Assembly (NCBI GenBank): GCA_947575425.1
Contig: CANPNQ010000074.1
Location: forward strand, 1 to 6,080
DNA length: 6,080 bases
From: an uncultured Erysipelotrichaceae bacterium
GTDB lineage: Bacteria; Bacillota_I; Bacilli_A; Erysipelotrichales; Erysipelotrichaceae
Direction of reading: 5' to 3'
The position numbers and the translations under genes are program-made. The notes under the pieces are model-generated. The model was not told the DNA's origin. It saw only the letters and a program-made list of their open reading frames with translations, and searched no databases. Below, piece after piece: positions 1 to 5,934 of the stretch. Positions within the stretch are counted from its first letter, which is position 1, and each line of letters begins with the position of its first letter.

Positions 1-185
<185 letters not shown>

Positions 186-205
186 AGCGAAAGGTGGGAG
201 AGTAT

Positions 206-1486
206 ATGCGTTTTGTGGATATCATTGAAAAAAAGAAACTGCGGCTGCCCTTATCCAAGGAGGAGATTACTTTTTGGATAGACGGCTATGTGAATGGAAG
301 AATTCCCGATTATCAGGTAAGTGCGTTATGCATGGCGATTTATTTTCAGGGGATGAATGAGCAGGAAACCGCATGGCTTTGTGAAGCGATGCTACATAGC
401 GGAGATGTGGTAGATCTCTCTATGATCCATGGGGTGAAAATGGATAAGCATTCTACCGGCGGTGTCGGTGATAAAACAAGCCTTGCCTTGGCGCCGATCG
501 TTGCGGCATGTGGTGGGAAGGTCGCAAAGATGAGTGGGAGAGGACTGGGACATACCGGTGGTACCTTGGATAAGGTCGAATCGATCAATGGTTTTCAAGT
601 CGTACAAAGTGAGGAACACTTTATTTCACAGGTCAATGAGATTGGCATCGCTTTGATCGGACAAAGCAAATCGCTGGTGCCGGCGGATCAGCTGTTGTAT
701 GCATTGCGTGATGTGAGCGCTACGGTGGATTCGATACCGTTGATTGCTTCCAGTATCATGTCAAAGAAGCTGGCGGCTGGCGCTGATACGATTTTATTGG
801 ATGTCAAATTCGGAGAGGGCGCCTTTATGCGGGAGGTGCATCAGGCAAAGAAATTGGCACAGACGATGATTAAAAATACCAAGGCGATATTAACGGATAT
901 GAACCAACCTTTGGGCAATGCGATCGGCAATGCCTTGGAGGTCAAAGAGGCCATTGCGACCTTACAGGGAAGCGGTCCAAAGGATTTCACTCAGCTATGC
1001 TTGGAGGCAGGCAGTATCATGCTGATGCAGGGGAATCTGGCAAAAGATAAACAGGAAGCGATAGCGATGTGTCAAGAGAGCATCACCTCCGGCAAGGCAC
1101 TGGAAAAACTAAAACAGATGTGCTTGTATCAAGGAGGCGATGTGACACAAATCGAAGATATCTCCAAGCTCCCGCAGGCAAAAGAAATCATCGCGATCAA
1201 AGCGGAAAAGGATGCTTATATCCAACAGCTTCATGCCTTATCCTTAGGTAATTTGGCTATGCGCCTTGGGGCAGGGCGCTCCAAGAAAGAGGATGCGATC
1301 GACCATGGAGTCGGTATTGTATTGAATAAGAAAGCGGGAGATAAGGTCTCGAAGGGAGAGGTATTGGCTTATGTGCATACCAATCAAGCCCTAAGTGAGG
1401 CGTGGATGATGGACTTCCACCGCGCCTATGAATACAGTGATACAATGATAGAAAAGCAGCCCTTGATCTATGAGATCATCAAATAA
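206..1486 (+). CDS. pdp: Pyrimidine-nucleoside phosphorylase
   Basis: The 426-residue product is full length for the family. It cleaves uridine, thymidine and deoxyuridine with phosphate to give the free base and (deoxy)ribose-1-phosphate, a cytoplasmic pyrimidine-salvage step. An N-terminal helical domain (about 1-65) is followed by the phosphate-binding stretch KHSTGGVGDK (81-90). The family signature SGRGLGHTGGTLDKVE lies at 110-125, and the base-binding region follows, with R168, S183 and the K187-K188 pair in a well-conserved run to LLDVKFGEGAFM. The C-terminal domain (about 345-420) contains the usual GVGIVLNKKAGDKVSKGE segment. ATG 206 is chosen because AAGGTGGG (191-198) lies at normal distance; an in-frame GTG at 194 sits inside that ribosome binding site. 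Pdp rather than strict thymidine phosphorylase (deoA) is inferred from the Gram-positive context; specificity cannot be read from sequence alone. Confidence 0.95.
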   Translation: MRFVDIIEKKKLRLPLSKEEITFWIDGYVNGRIPDYQVSALCMAIYFQGMNEQETAWLCEAMLHSGDVVDLSMIHGVKMDKHSTGGVGDKTSLALAPIVAACGGKVAKMSGRGLGHTGGTLDKVESINGFQVVQSEEHFISQVNEIGIALIGQSKSLVPADQLLYALRDVSATVDSIPLIASSIMSKKLAAGADTILLDVKFGEGAFMREVHQAKKLAQTMIKNTKAILTDMNQPLGNAIGNALEVKEAIATLQGSGPKDFTQLCLEAGSIMLMQGNLAKDKQEAIAMCQESITSGKALEKLKQMCLYQGGDVTQIEDISKLPQAKEIIAIKAEKDAYIQQLHALSLGNLAMRLGAGRSKKEDAIDHGVGIVLNKKAGDKVSKGEVLAYVHTNQALSEAWMMDFHRAYEYSDTMIEKQPLIYEIIK

Positions 1487-1492
1487 GCAAAC

Positions 1493-1518
1493 AAGGATGT
1501 ATGCAGATACATCCTTTT
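1493..1518 (+). terminator. Intrinsic terminator after pdp
   Basis: A perfect 10-bp stem, AAGGATGTAT (1493-1502) with ATACATCCTT (1507-1516), closes on a four-base loop GCAG. Four Ts (1515-1518) and a further pyrimidine-rich stretch follow. It starts seven bases after the pdp stop codon and should end the folA-pdp transcript. The stem is rather AT-rich, but its perfection and position make the call solid. Confidence 0.85.
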
Positions 1519-1620
1519 GTGCGACTCTTTCTTTTTCATCACCCTTTTTCTAGCTGAATATCCACCATGACGCGTTGACGCCTATTTGAATTATGTAGGT
1601 TTGTCAATGATATGTTACAG

Positions 1621-1646
1621 GCATCGCAAAACAACGGTGCTTTTTT
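1621..1646 (+). terminator. Second, orphan terminator-like hairpin
   Basis: GCATCG (1621-1626) pairs with CGGTGC (1635-1640) through six pairs including one T-G wobble. The loop is eight bases and a run of six Ts (1641-1646) follows. No gene ends just before it: the previous stop codon is 135 bases upstream and already has its own terminator. It may be a backup terminator, or the end of a short RNA starting within 1519-1620; only a poor promoter candidate is visible there. Confidence 0.45.
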
Positions 1647-1691
1647 CTTGATCTTTGTTCTATGATAAAAAAATCAGTATTAAATTATTAT

Positions 1692-1715
1692 AGGTACTTG
1701 ACAATGCAAGGTACT
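1692..1715 (+). promoter_or_regulatory. Candidate PadR operator overlapping the -35 region
   Basis: AGGTACT occurs at 1692-1698 and again at 1709-1715, 17 bases apart, flanking and overlapping the -35 element. The same bases form an imperfect dyad: GTACTTG (1694-1700) opposite CAAGGTAC (1707-1714), with one extra G. PadR-family repressors often autoregulate through dyads in their own promoters, so this is the natural operator candidate. The assignment is an inference from position and symmetry; no binding consensus was compared. Confidence 0.5.
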
Positions 1716-1726
1716 AATAGTATTAT
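1698..1726 (+). promoter_or_regulatory. Promoter of the padR operon
   Basis: A consensus -35 TTGACA (1698-1703) is followed after 17 bases by a -10 TATTAT (1721-1726). A TATAAT at 1724-1729 is also present but at 20-base spacing. The predicted start of transcription, near 1733, lies about 12 bases before the padR ATG, so the leader carries little beyond the ribosome binding site. This is a typical vegetative sigma-factor promoter and the only evident one for the three-gene operon. Confidence 0.75.
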
Positions 1727-1744
1727 AATAGTGAGGTGAAACGG

Positions 1745-2068
1745 ATGAATTCACAATTCAAGAAAGGGGTTCTGGAGCTGATCGTATTGGTTTCGGTCAA
1801 TAAGAAGGATATGTACGGATATGAGCTGGTGAATGAAGTCAGTAAGGTCGTCAATGTGAATGAAGGAACGATCTATCCGCTGTTAAAGCGATTGACCAAC
1901 GAGCATTATTTTGAGACATATCTGGAAGAATCCAATGAGGGACCACCGCGCAAGTATTATCGTCTGACACAATTGGGAAGGGAACAGAAAAAACTGCTGC
2001 TAGAGGAATGGAATACGTTCCATGAGCAGGTGAATGCATTTATAAAGGAGAGTGAACATGATGAATAA
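1745..2068 (+). CDS. PadR-family transcriptional repressor
   Basis: The 107-residue protein is a short PadR of the winged-helix type, which dimerises and represses transcription, usually of its own operon. The family features appear in order: an N-terminal helix MNSQFKKGVLEL (1-12), DMYGYEL (22-28), the recognition helix NEGTIYPLLKRL (39-50), and the wing with GPPRKYYRLTQLG (66-78). A charged C-terminal helix (80-105) is the expected dimerisation element. ATG 1745 is chosen because GAGGTGA (1733-1739) sits at the right distance; an in-frame GTG at 1736 lies within that ribosome binding site. The 3' end overlaps the next gene by 11 bases, indicating translational coupling. PadR genes are commonly paired with HAAS/DUF1700 membrane proteins in Bacillota, as here. 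The inducing signal is unknown, though envelope stress or a hydrophobic compound would be typical for the family. Confidence 0.93.
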   Translation: MNSQFKKGVLELIVLVSVNKKDMYGYELVNEVSKVVNVNEGTIYPLLKRLTNEHYFETYLEESNEGPPRKYYRLTQLGREQKKLLLEEWNTFHEQVNAFIKESEHDE

Positions 2069-3077
2069 AGAACAGTTTATCGCATATATGAATCAAAAGC
2101 TGGCGATCATCAAGGAAGAAGAGCGTAAGGATATCATCGATGAATACATCAATCATATCGATGAAAAGGTAGCGGAGGGGATGAGTGAGGAGGAGGTCAT
2201 TGCCGGCTTTGGCGATATCGATGAGATGATCAAGGAGATCTTGGATGCGTATAATATCGATCCGGGTCAGGCAAAAAGCAATTCCGGCTTTGATCGCAAG
2301 GTGAATGATGTGCTGGATTCTTTGTTTGACGGGTTTCAGCGCTTGCTAAGCAATATCACAAGCATGGATGTAGATAATATCGTCAAGTTGATGTTTGAGG
2401 TTCTGGTTGTATTGCTCGTATTGGGCATTATGCATATTCCCTTTGATATCATGGCAAGCGTCGGATCCTCCTTATTGCGCAGTTTGTTTGGCTTTGGCAT
2501 CGGAGCTGCCTTTTCATGGATCTGGCATACCTTAGTCAAGGTATTATATATCGTGATGTTCATTGTCGTATTGATCAATGTCGCCAATCGGCGCTGGGCT
2601 CATTTCAAAGAAAAACAAGATACCTCTGTCATGGATGATGTGAAGGAAAGCTTTAACTTTGAACAGGCAAAGGAAGCAGTGCATCGCTTTACCGGTAGCA
2701 CACAGAGTAAGCGTACTTATGATACGCCTTACGAGGAGGATGATAATAGCACGCAAAGTACTGCATCGCATTCCGCAAAGGAAGCACCTCACTATCGTCA
2801 TATGCAAGAGCATTGGGAAGCGGATCGCTCCAAGCGTTCCTATCAAAGAGAATCCTCCTTCAGCGTGATTATGAAATTCTTCGGCTTTCTGATGATGCTG
2901 CCATTCATTGCGGCGATCATCGCTCTGTGCTGTGCCTTGGGTCTGCTTGTTGTTATGAGCATACAGGGAATTACCATCGTCGGCTTTTATTTCATCGTCA
3001 GTGGAGCGATCGTCGGATGTAGTGCGGTTATTTCCCTGATTGATCGTTACTTATGTAAAGGAGGTCGTCGTTCATGA
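2058..3077 (+). CDS. HAAS-domain (DUF1700-like) polytopic membrane protein
   Basis: The 339-residue protein begins with an acidic helical domain (about 1-65) of the HAAS/DUF1700 type. It has the characteristic sequence of helices around MNQKLAIIKEEERKDIIDEY and a SEEEVIAGFGDIDEMIKEI segment. Hydrophobic stretches follow at about 108-128, 132-156 and 158-178. A long polar linker rich in S, T, D, E and K occupies about 185-265, and two further membrane segments lie at about 272-300 and 303-327. A basic tail ends the protein. HAAS proteins are usually encoded beside a PadR repressor and are thought to act in membrane or envelope homeostasis; the biochemical role is not established. ATG 2058 is used because AAAGGAG (2044-2050) lies seven bases away; ATG 2061 is an equally readable alternative. 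The stop codon overlaps the next start (ATGA). Confidence 0.85.
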   Translation: MMNKEQFIAYMNQKLAIIKEEERKDIIDEYINHIDEKVAEGMSEEEVIAGFGDIDEMIKEILDAYNIDPGQAKSNSGFDRKVNDVLDSLFDGFQRLLSNITSMDVDNIVKLMFEVLVVLLVLGIMHIPFDIMASVGSSLLRSLFGFGIGAAFSWIWHTLVKVLYIVMFIVVLINVANRRWAHFKEKQDTSVMDDVKESFNFEQAKEAVHRFTGSTQSKRTYDTPYEEDDNSTQSTASHSAKEAPHYRHMQEHWEADRSKRSYQRESSFSVIMKFFGFLMMLPFIAAIIALCCALGLLVVMSIQGITIVGFYFIVSGAIVGCSAVISLIDRYLCKGGRRS

Positions 3078-3526
3078 GAAAGTTTGTAATTGAGTTGATC
3101 CTCTCTGTTGTTTTGATTACGGTTGGCGTGAGTATGTGCTTCTTTGAATTCTCTGATTATGAATATGTGCCTTTCAGTGAACAGATGGGAAGTAAGATTG
3201 TCACCTATACTGCGAATAAAAAGAATCCGCTTCGCTTGGAGCTGGATGATGATTTAAGCCTTCATTATGAATATGATGAGGATATGGGGGATCAGGTGAA
3301 GATTGAATTCAGCTCAGCGCTTCGCTATGTGGAAAAGGAGGATTTCTTGAAGATCAAGGATGCCGATTGGCATTGGAATTCATGGAAACCGTATTATCAG
3401 GCATTTGTGGAGGGGCTAAAGAATCATGAGATTACGGTGTTTCATGATGTTAACTTCTATGAGTATGATGAAGTAGTGATTACCTGCACAAGAGAAAACA
3501 GAGCGTATATCAATATTCTTCACTAA
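3074..3526 (+). CDS. Small membrane-anchored protein of the PadR operon, function unknown
   Basis: I do not recognise a family for this 150-residue protein. It begins M-R-K and has one hydrophobic stretch (about 5-25, ELILSVVLITVGVSMCFF). This is likely a signal anchor, leaving residues 27-150 outside the membrane. That part is acidic and aromatic-rich, with predicted strands such as LRLELDDDLSLHYEYDED (53-70) and a C-terminal VVITCTRENRAYINIL. It could be a short relative of the DUF4097-type proteins often found after PadR-HAAS pairs, but I see no repeat pattern to prove this. AAAGGAGG (3057-3064) gives a very strong ribosome binding site nine bases before ATG 3074. The start overlaps the HAAS stop codon by four bases, so the three genes are translationally coupled and likely function together at the envelope. 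Confidence 0.8.
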   Translation: MRKFVIELILSVVLITVGVSMCFFEFSDYEYVPFSEQMGSKIVTYTANKKNPLRLELDDDLSLHYEYDEDMGDQVKIEFSSALRYVEKEDFLKIKDADWHWNSWKPYYQAFVEGLKNHEITVFHDVNFYEYDEVVITCTRENRAYINILH

Positions 3527-3568
3527 ATAAGTAAAAATTGTTTTAAGCAACTATATTAAGTTTACATC

Positions 3569-3601
3569 GGAAGTTCTGATTTCATAAGGACTTCCTTTTT
3601 T
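3569..3601 (+). terminator. Intrinsic terminator of the PadR operon
   Basis: GGAAGTTCT (3569-3577) pairs with AGGACTTCC (3587-3595) over nine pairs, one a T-G wobble. The loop is nine bases and six Ts follow (3596-3601). It lies 42 bases after the third gene's stop codon and separates this operon from the independently promoted secreted-protein gene. Confidence 0.85.
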
Positions 3602-3614
3602 AAGCATTTTTGAA

Positions 3615-3653
3615 ACAATCCTTCATGCGGATAATAAAAAGCAGAAGGATTGT
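3615..3653. repeat. Perfect 10-bp inverted repeat in the intergenic region
   Basis: ACAATCCTTC (3615-3624) is matched exactly by GAAGGATTGT (3644-3653). The 19-base space between them can add three more pairs (TGC with GCA) past a bulged A. It follows the operon terminator by only 13 bases. On either strand it is followed by a modest T run, which may make it a weak bidirectional terminator; an operator or transcript-stability element is also possible. No coding sequence was found in the 310 bases between 3527 and 3836. Confidence 0.55.
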
Positions 3654-3670
3654 GATAGCTTTTTAATCTG

Positions 3671-3752
3671 TTGAAACGATACATATAAAAAGAAGCGGTG
3701 TAAAAAAAAATGAAATAATAATGCAAAATTTTAATATATTATTGAAACGATA
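3671..3752 (+). repeat. Two direct copies of TTGAAACGATA
   Basis: The 11-base word TTGAAACGATA occurs at 3671-3681 and 3742-3752, 71 bases apart, in DNA otherwise made largely of A and T runs. The second copy includes the -35 hexamer of the promoter for the secreted-protein gene. The core GAAACG resembles half-sites of LacI-family regulators. Both spacing (close to seven helical turns) and position suggest regulator binding, possibly with looping. This is an inference; the regulator is not in the window. Confidence 0.5.
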
Positions 3753-3770
3753 TTACAATTATATTATAAT
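3742..3770 (+). promoter_or_regulatory. Promoter of the secreted-protein gene
   Basis: A -35 TTGAAA (3742-3747) and a perfect -10 TATAAT (3765-3770) are separated by the ideal 17 bases. The predicted transcription start is near 3777, giving a leader of about 60 bases before ATG 3837. Two self-complementary AGCGCT words in the leader (3782-3787 and 3804-3809) can pair with each other to form a hairpin with a 16-base loop. Confidence 0.8.
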
Positions 3771-3777
3771 GCCAGCA

Positions 3778-3791
3778 TGAAAGCGCTTTAT
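3778..3791 (+). promoter_or_regulatory. cre site (CcpA binding) at the transcription start
   Basis: TGAAAGCGCTTTAT matches the Gram-positive catabolite-responsive element consensus TGWAARCGYTWNCW at 13 of 14 positions, the mismatch being A at position 13. It contains the central CG and a ten-base palindrome AAAGCGCTTT (3780-3789). It lies immediately downstream of the -10 box, a position where CcpA binding normally represses. The gene is therefore probably shut off when a preferred sugar is present, which fits a secreted carbohydrate-related protein. Confidence 0.7.
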
Positions 3792-3836
3792 GTTTCTTTT
3801 GCTAGCGCTACTTCATTTAGAAAAGAGGAGAAAACT

Positions 3837-5696
3837 ATGAGAATTGAGAAACTAATCAGTGTTTTAATGGCTGGCTTATTGGCGGTAGAATCTTTCCAAT
3901 CTCCCGTGCTGGCAAAAAGCGCAGACGAAATCCCAAGGAATTTGATGAATGAAACAATGAATCTTAATACAATTGATTTCAGTGAGGATTTTGGCGAAGG
4001 AGACGATCAATCCATTGATACACAGATATGGCATCCATTGATTGACGGTTCCATAATGAATCGAAAAAAAGACCCGACAATCGCAGAAGGGCAGGCTGGC
4101 AGAGGATATGGCTTTTATACCGACGGAAAAGAGAAATCCTTCATTGAACATACATTTGATAACTATATTCGAGGAAAGGTATCCGTAGATTTTTATGATG
4201 ATGAAACTAATATTGAGGGAAGAATGGCGCAAGTAAATCTGACCGGCATAGGCAATGAAAAGAATTCAGATAAGCCATTTACCATTGGATTGGGAATTAA
4301 CCAAAATAAAGCGACAAATGGTTTTAGTAATGCGAATTATGTGGCGAGAATTGCGGATGATGGTCGTTATTTAGTCACAGAAATCAAAAGAACCGAAGGG
4401 TGGCATACCTTTGTTTTAGAATGCGGCGAAGAAGGAACTAGCTTATGGATTGATGAAATAGAGGTAGATACCAGTTCCATTCCGGAGAAGGATATTGTGA
4501 CTGCATTTAAAAACATTCAAATCGGAGATAAATGGGCAAAAGGCGGAGAAACTTATTTTGATAATATTAAATTAGAAAATATGGCTATTGTTGATATGGG
4601 GGCAGAAGAGGCTGCGAAAAAAGATGCATCCTTAAAAACAATTAAAGTGAATGGATTTAAGATTCCCGGTATTTCATCAGAAAAAACAGAGTATATTTGG
4701 GAATGGGAGGATCTTTCCGATTTACCAGAAATAACTGTGGAAACAACAAATCCAAAAGCAAAAGCAGAAGTAACACAGGCAACTTTTGAAACAAAAATAG
4801 CAACAGTAAAAGTAACTGCCGCAGATGGTATAACCGTAATGAATTATACGATTACATTTAATGAGATAAAACAGATCGAACAGGAATGGCATTCTTCATT
4901 TGAAGGAGAAAATCCATTGGCTGGTTGGGAGACACTTGATGAAAGAGGAAGATATACGGAGATTTCTTCTGAACAGGCGCATGAAGGAAGCAATAGCTTT
5001 TTGACTAGGGGAACAAATGACAAAAAATCATGGATTTTTAAAAAATTCGATCGACCGGTAAATGGTAAAGCAAGTGTTTGGTTTTATGATACTATGGGAG
5101 AAAATGGGAGAGAAAGCTTTCAGCAAGTCAATATTTGGGCACCCTTTGATAATGTAAACGAGCAACCGGCGATTGTTGGATTAGGCACACAATCCGGAGT
5201 GAATGCTTATAGTATAAGAAGCGGAACAGCAAGCGGTTACATAGTTAGTACAGTGAAAAGAGCCAAAGGATGGCATGAATTTACATTTGATGTAACTTCT
5301 GGAAATGATGCTACATTTTCTATTGACGGTGAAAAAGTATATACGACAACCGCTTTGTCTTCTATCGGCGCATTACAAATGGGAGATAAGCCTTTCAAGG
5401 CGGAGGAAAAGCTGATCCAGAGCTTTCTTATCCTGGTAGGTGATATAAAAGAAAGGCTCCAAATAATGGATGGCATTTTGTGTTCCCTTTCTAACCAGAA
5501 CGATATGAGAATTGGACTCCTTTTCTCTTTTTTGACAGATTTTTTGGGCAACAGCCGCGTCATATGCCTGATCATCGATAAGAAAGAGCTCGTAATTATT
5601 GAAATAAGTATCATCCTTGTTTATCATTGTTTCTGTATCGCTTTTCAAGACACTCACTTGCATGTTCCCTCATTTCGTTTTGTTTTTCCGTTATAA
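3837..5696 (+). CDS. Secreted modular beta-sandwich protein, truncated and fused to out-of-context sequence
   Basis: The frame encodes 619 residues. ATG 3837 is chosen because GAGGAG (3825-3830) sits six bases upstream and a classical signal peptide follows: MRIEK, a hydrophobic core, and likely cleavage after VLA (residue 26). Module A (about 64-247) and module B (about 350-518) are diverged copies of a lectin/LamG-like beta-sandwich. They share V-S-V-D/W-F-Y-D, a glycine strand with I/V-G-L-G, a K-R-(T/A)-(E/K)-G-W-H segment and a closing (I/M)-G-D-K. Between them, residues 263-343 look like a cadherin-like beta-sandwich domain with D-A-S-L-K-T-I-K-V-N-G. Module A goes on from GDK to a final FDNIKLE strand; module B breaks off after MGDK (515-518). 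Residues 519-619 read antisense to a minus-strand gene and are probably not native. No catalytic domain is present; the intact gene was probably larger, for example a glycosidase or adhesin. Base composition is visibly more AT-rich than the housekeeping genes. Confidence 0.7.
   Translation: MRIEKLISVLMAGLLAVESFQSPVLAKSADEIPRNLMNETMNLNTIDFSEDFGEGDDQSIDTQIWHPLIDGSIMNRKKDPTIAEGQAGRGYGFYTDGKEKSFIEHTFDNYIRGKVSVDFYDDETNIEGRMAQVNLTGIGNEKNSDKPFTIGLGINQNKATNGFSNANYVARIADDGRYLVTEIKRTEGWHTFVLECGEEGTSLWIDEIEVDTSSIPEKDIVTAFKNIQIGDKWAKGGETYFDNIKLENMAIVDMGAEEAAKKDASLKTIKVNGFKIPGISSEKTEYIWEWEDLSDLPEITVETTNPKAKAEVTQATFETKIATVKVTAADGITVMNYTITFNEIKQIEQEWHSSFEGENPLAGWETLDERGRYTEISSEQAHEGSNSFLTRGTNDKKSWIFKKFDRPVNGKASVWFYDTMGENGRESFQQVNIWAPFDNVNEQPAIVGLGTQSGVNAYSIRSGTASGYIVSTVKRAKGWHEFTFDVTSGNDATFSIDGEKVYTTTALSSIGALQMGDKPFKAEEKLIQSFLILVGDIKERLQIMDGILCSLSNQNDMRIGLLFSFLTDFLGNSRVICLIIDKKELVIIEISIILVYHCFCIAFQDTHLHVPSFRFVFPL
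5373..5663 (-). CDS. Receiver-like regulator fragment, 3' half missing
   Basis: The 96-residue frame begins at ATG 5663. A GAGG (5668-5671 on the complement) lies close upstream, and a promoter lies further up (5736-5765). About 91 residues are native; the last few (ISHL) are read from the other gene. The pattern resembles a response-regulator receiver: strand QVSVLKSD (2-9), strand YELFLIDDQ (24-32) ending in a possible phospho-acceptor D30, helix AVAQKICQKR, strand SHIVLV (52-57), strand FFYITYQD (71-78), and a final helix LDQLFLRLERL. It is odd for a receiver: about 20 residues shorter between the first and third strands, and without the conserved lysine in the fifth. A LytTR-type DNA-binding domain would be expected after residue 92 and is lost. 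The receiver assignment is moderate; an unrelated alpha/beta protein is possible. Confidence 0.5.
   Translation of the reverse strand: MQVSVLKSDTETMINKDDTYFNNYELFLIDDQAYDAAVAQKICQKREKESNSHIVLVRKGTQNAIHYLEPFFYITYQDKKALDQLFLRLERLISHL
5388..5393. other. Tail-to-tail junction between two truncated genes
   Basis: Up to AAG 5388-5390 the plus strand reads as module B of the secreted protein (MGDK). From CCT 5391 onwards the minus strand reads as an intact 5' portion of a different gene, with its own start and promoter. The plus-strand continuation is low-complexity hydrophobic sequence unrelated to module A's ending. No terminal inverted repeat, target duplication or transposase is visible at the point of change, and no microhomology longer than a few bases can be judged. 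The exact base is uncertain by several positions. Confidence 0.6.
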
Positions 5697-5735
5697 TCTT
5701 ATGATGTGCATAATGATTTGTACCTTGTCTCACAT

Positions 5736-5765
5736 AGTTTATCATATCTAAAACAGAATTGTCAA
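5736..5765 (-). promoter_or_regulatory. Promoter of the minus-strand regulator fragment
   Basis: On the complement, TTGACA (5765-5760) is followed after 18 bases by TAAACT (5741-5736). This is a good -35 and a passable -10. The predicted start near 5729 gives a leader of about 65 bases before ATG 5663. It supports the view that the minus-strand gene is real and intact at its 5' end. Confidence 0.55.
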
Positions 5766-5772
5766 AAGTGAC

Positions 5773-5812
5773 GATAAGCCATTACAATTCTTTCCATATC
5801 GTTTTGCTTATC
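5773..5812. repeat. Inverted repeat GATAAGC/GCTTATC
   Basis: GATAAGC (5773-5779) is matched exactly by GCTTATC (5806-5812) across 26 bases, just upstream of the minus-strand promoter. It could be a regulator site or may be chance. The rest of 5664-5900 shows no start codon with a credible ribosome binding site for any frame of useful length, so I see no gene there. Confidence 0.3.
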
Positions 5813-5901
5813 AATCAGTGCCGGAGCGGATGATCCTTTAAAAATGATTGAGGAATAGCTTGAATGGAAATTTTTTCAAAAAAGAAATGAAAGAAAATGC
5901 G

Positions 5902-5930
5902 TTGACATATGTAAAAGAATGCGATATACT
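5902..5930 (+). promoter_or_regulatory. Strong plus-strand promoter
   Basis: A consensus -35 TTGACA (5902-5907) and a -10 TATACT (5925-5930) are separated by exactly 17 bases. The predicted start is near 5937. No plus-strand coding start with a ribosome binding site follows before the terminator at 6045-6071, so the promoter drives either a small RNA or a leader for a gene beyond the window. Confidence 0.75.
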
Positions 5931-5934
5931 TACA

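Noticed and set aside
1575..1616. TTGACG or TTGAAT with TATGTT as a promoter in the gap after pdp
   Set aside because: Spacing is wrong for each pairing or the -10 match is poor, so it was not listed as a promoter.
2336..2846. Long minus-strand open frames inside the HAAS gene
   Set aside because: They are antisense shadows of a clear coding gene, with no ribosome binding sites of their own.
3777..3836. In-frame ATG at 3777, 20 codons before the chosen start of the secreted protein
   Set aside because: It coincides with the predicted transcription start and overlaps the cre site, so it would need leaderless translation. ATG 3837 has a good ribosome binding site and begins a proper signal peptide.
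5237..5614. A 125-codon minus-strand open frame crossing the junction
   Set aside because: It spans the antisense of module B and lies in a different frame from the receiver-like fragment; it has no supporting ribosome binding site or recognisable motif.
5391..5696. The last 101 residues of the secreted-protein frame as a native C-terminal domain
   Set aside because: They are read antisense to a better-supported minus-strand gene, are unlike the ending of module A, and end without any recognisable domain or anchor.
5780..5859. A plus-strand stretch ending AGADDPLKMIEE before TAG 5857-5859
   Set aside because: It looks mildly protein-like and could be a gene remnant, but there is no start codon with a ribosome binding site and an in-frame stop lies 25 codons upstream.
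5868..5895. T6-C-A6 stretch as a terminator
   Set aside because: The stem is pure A-T with almost no loop and no gene ends before it; it is more likely an A-tract upstream of the 5902 promoter.
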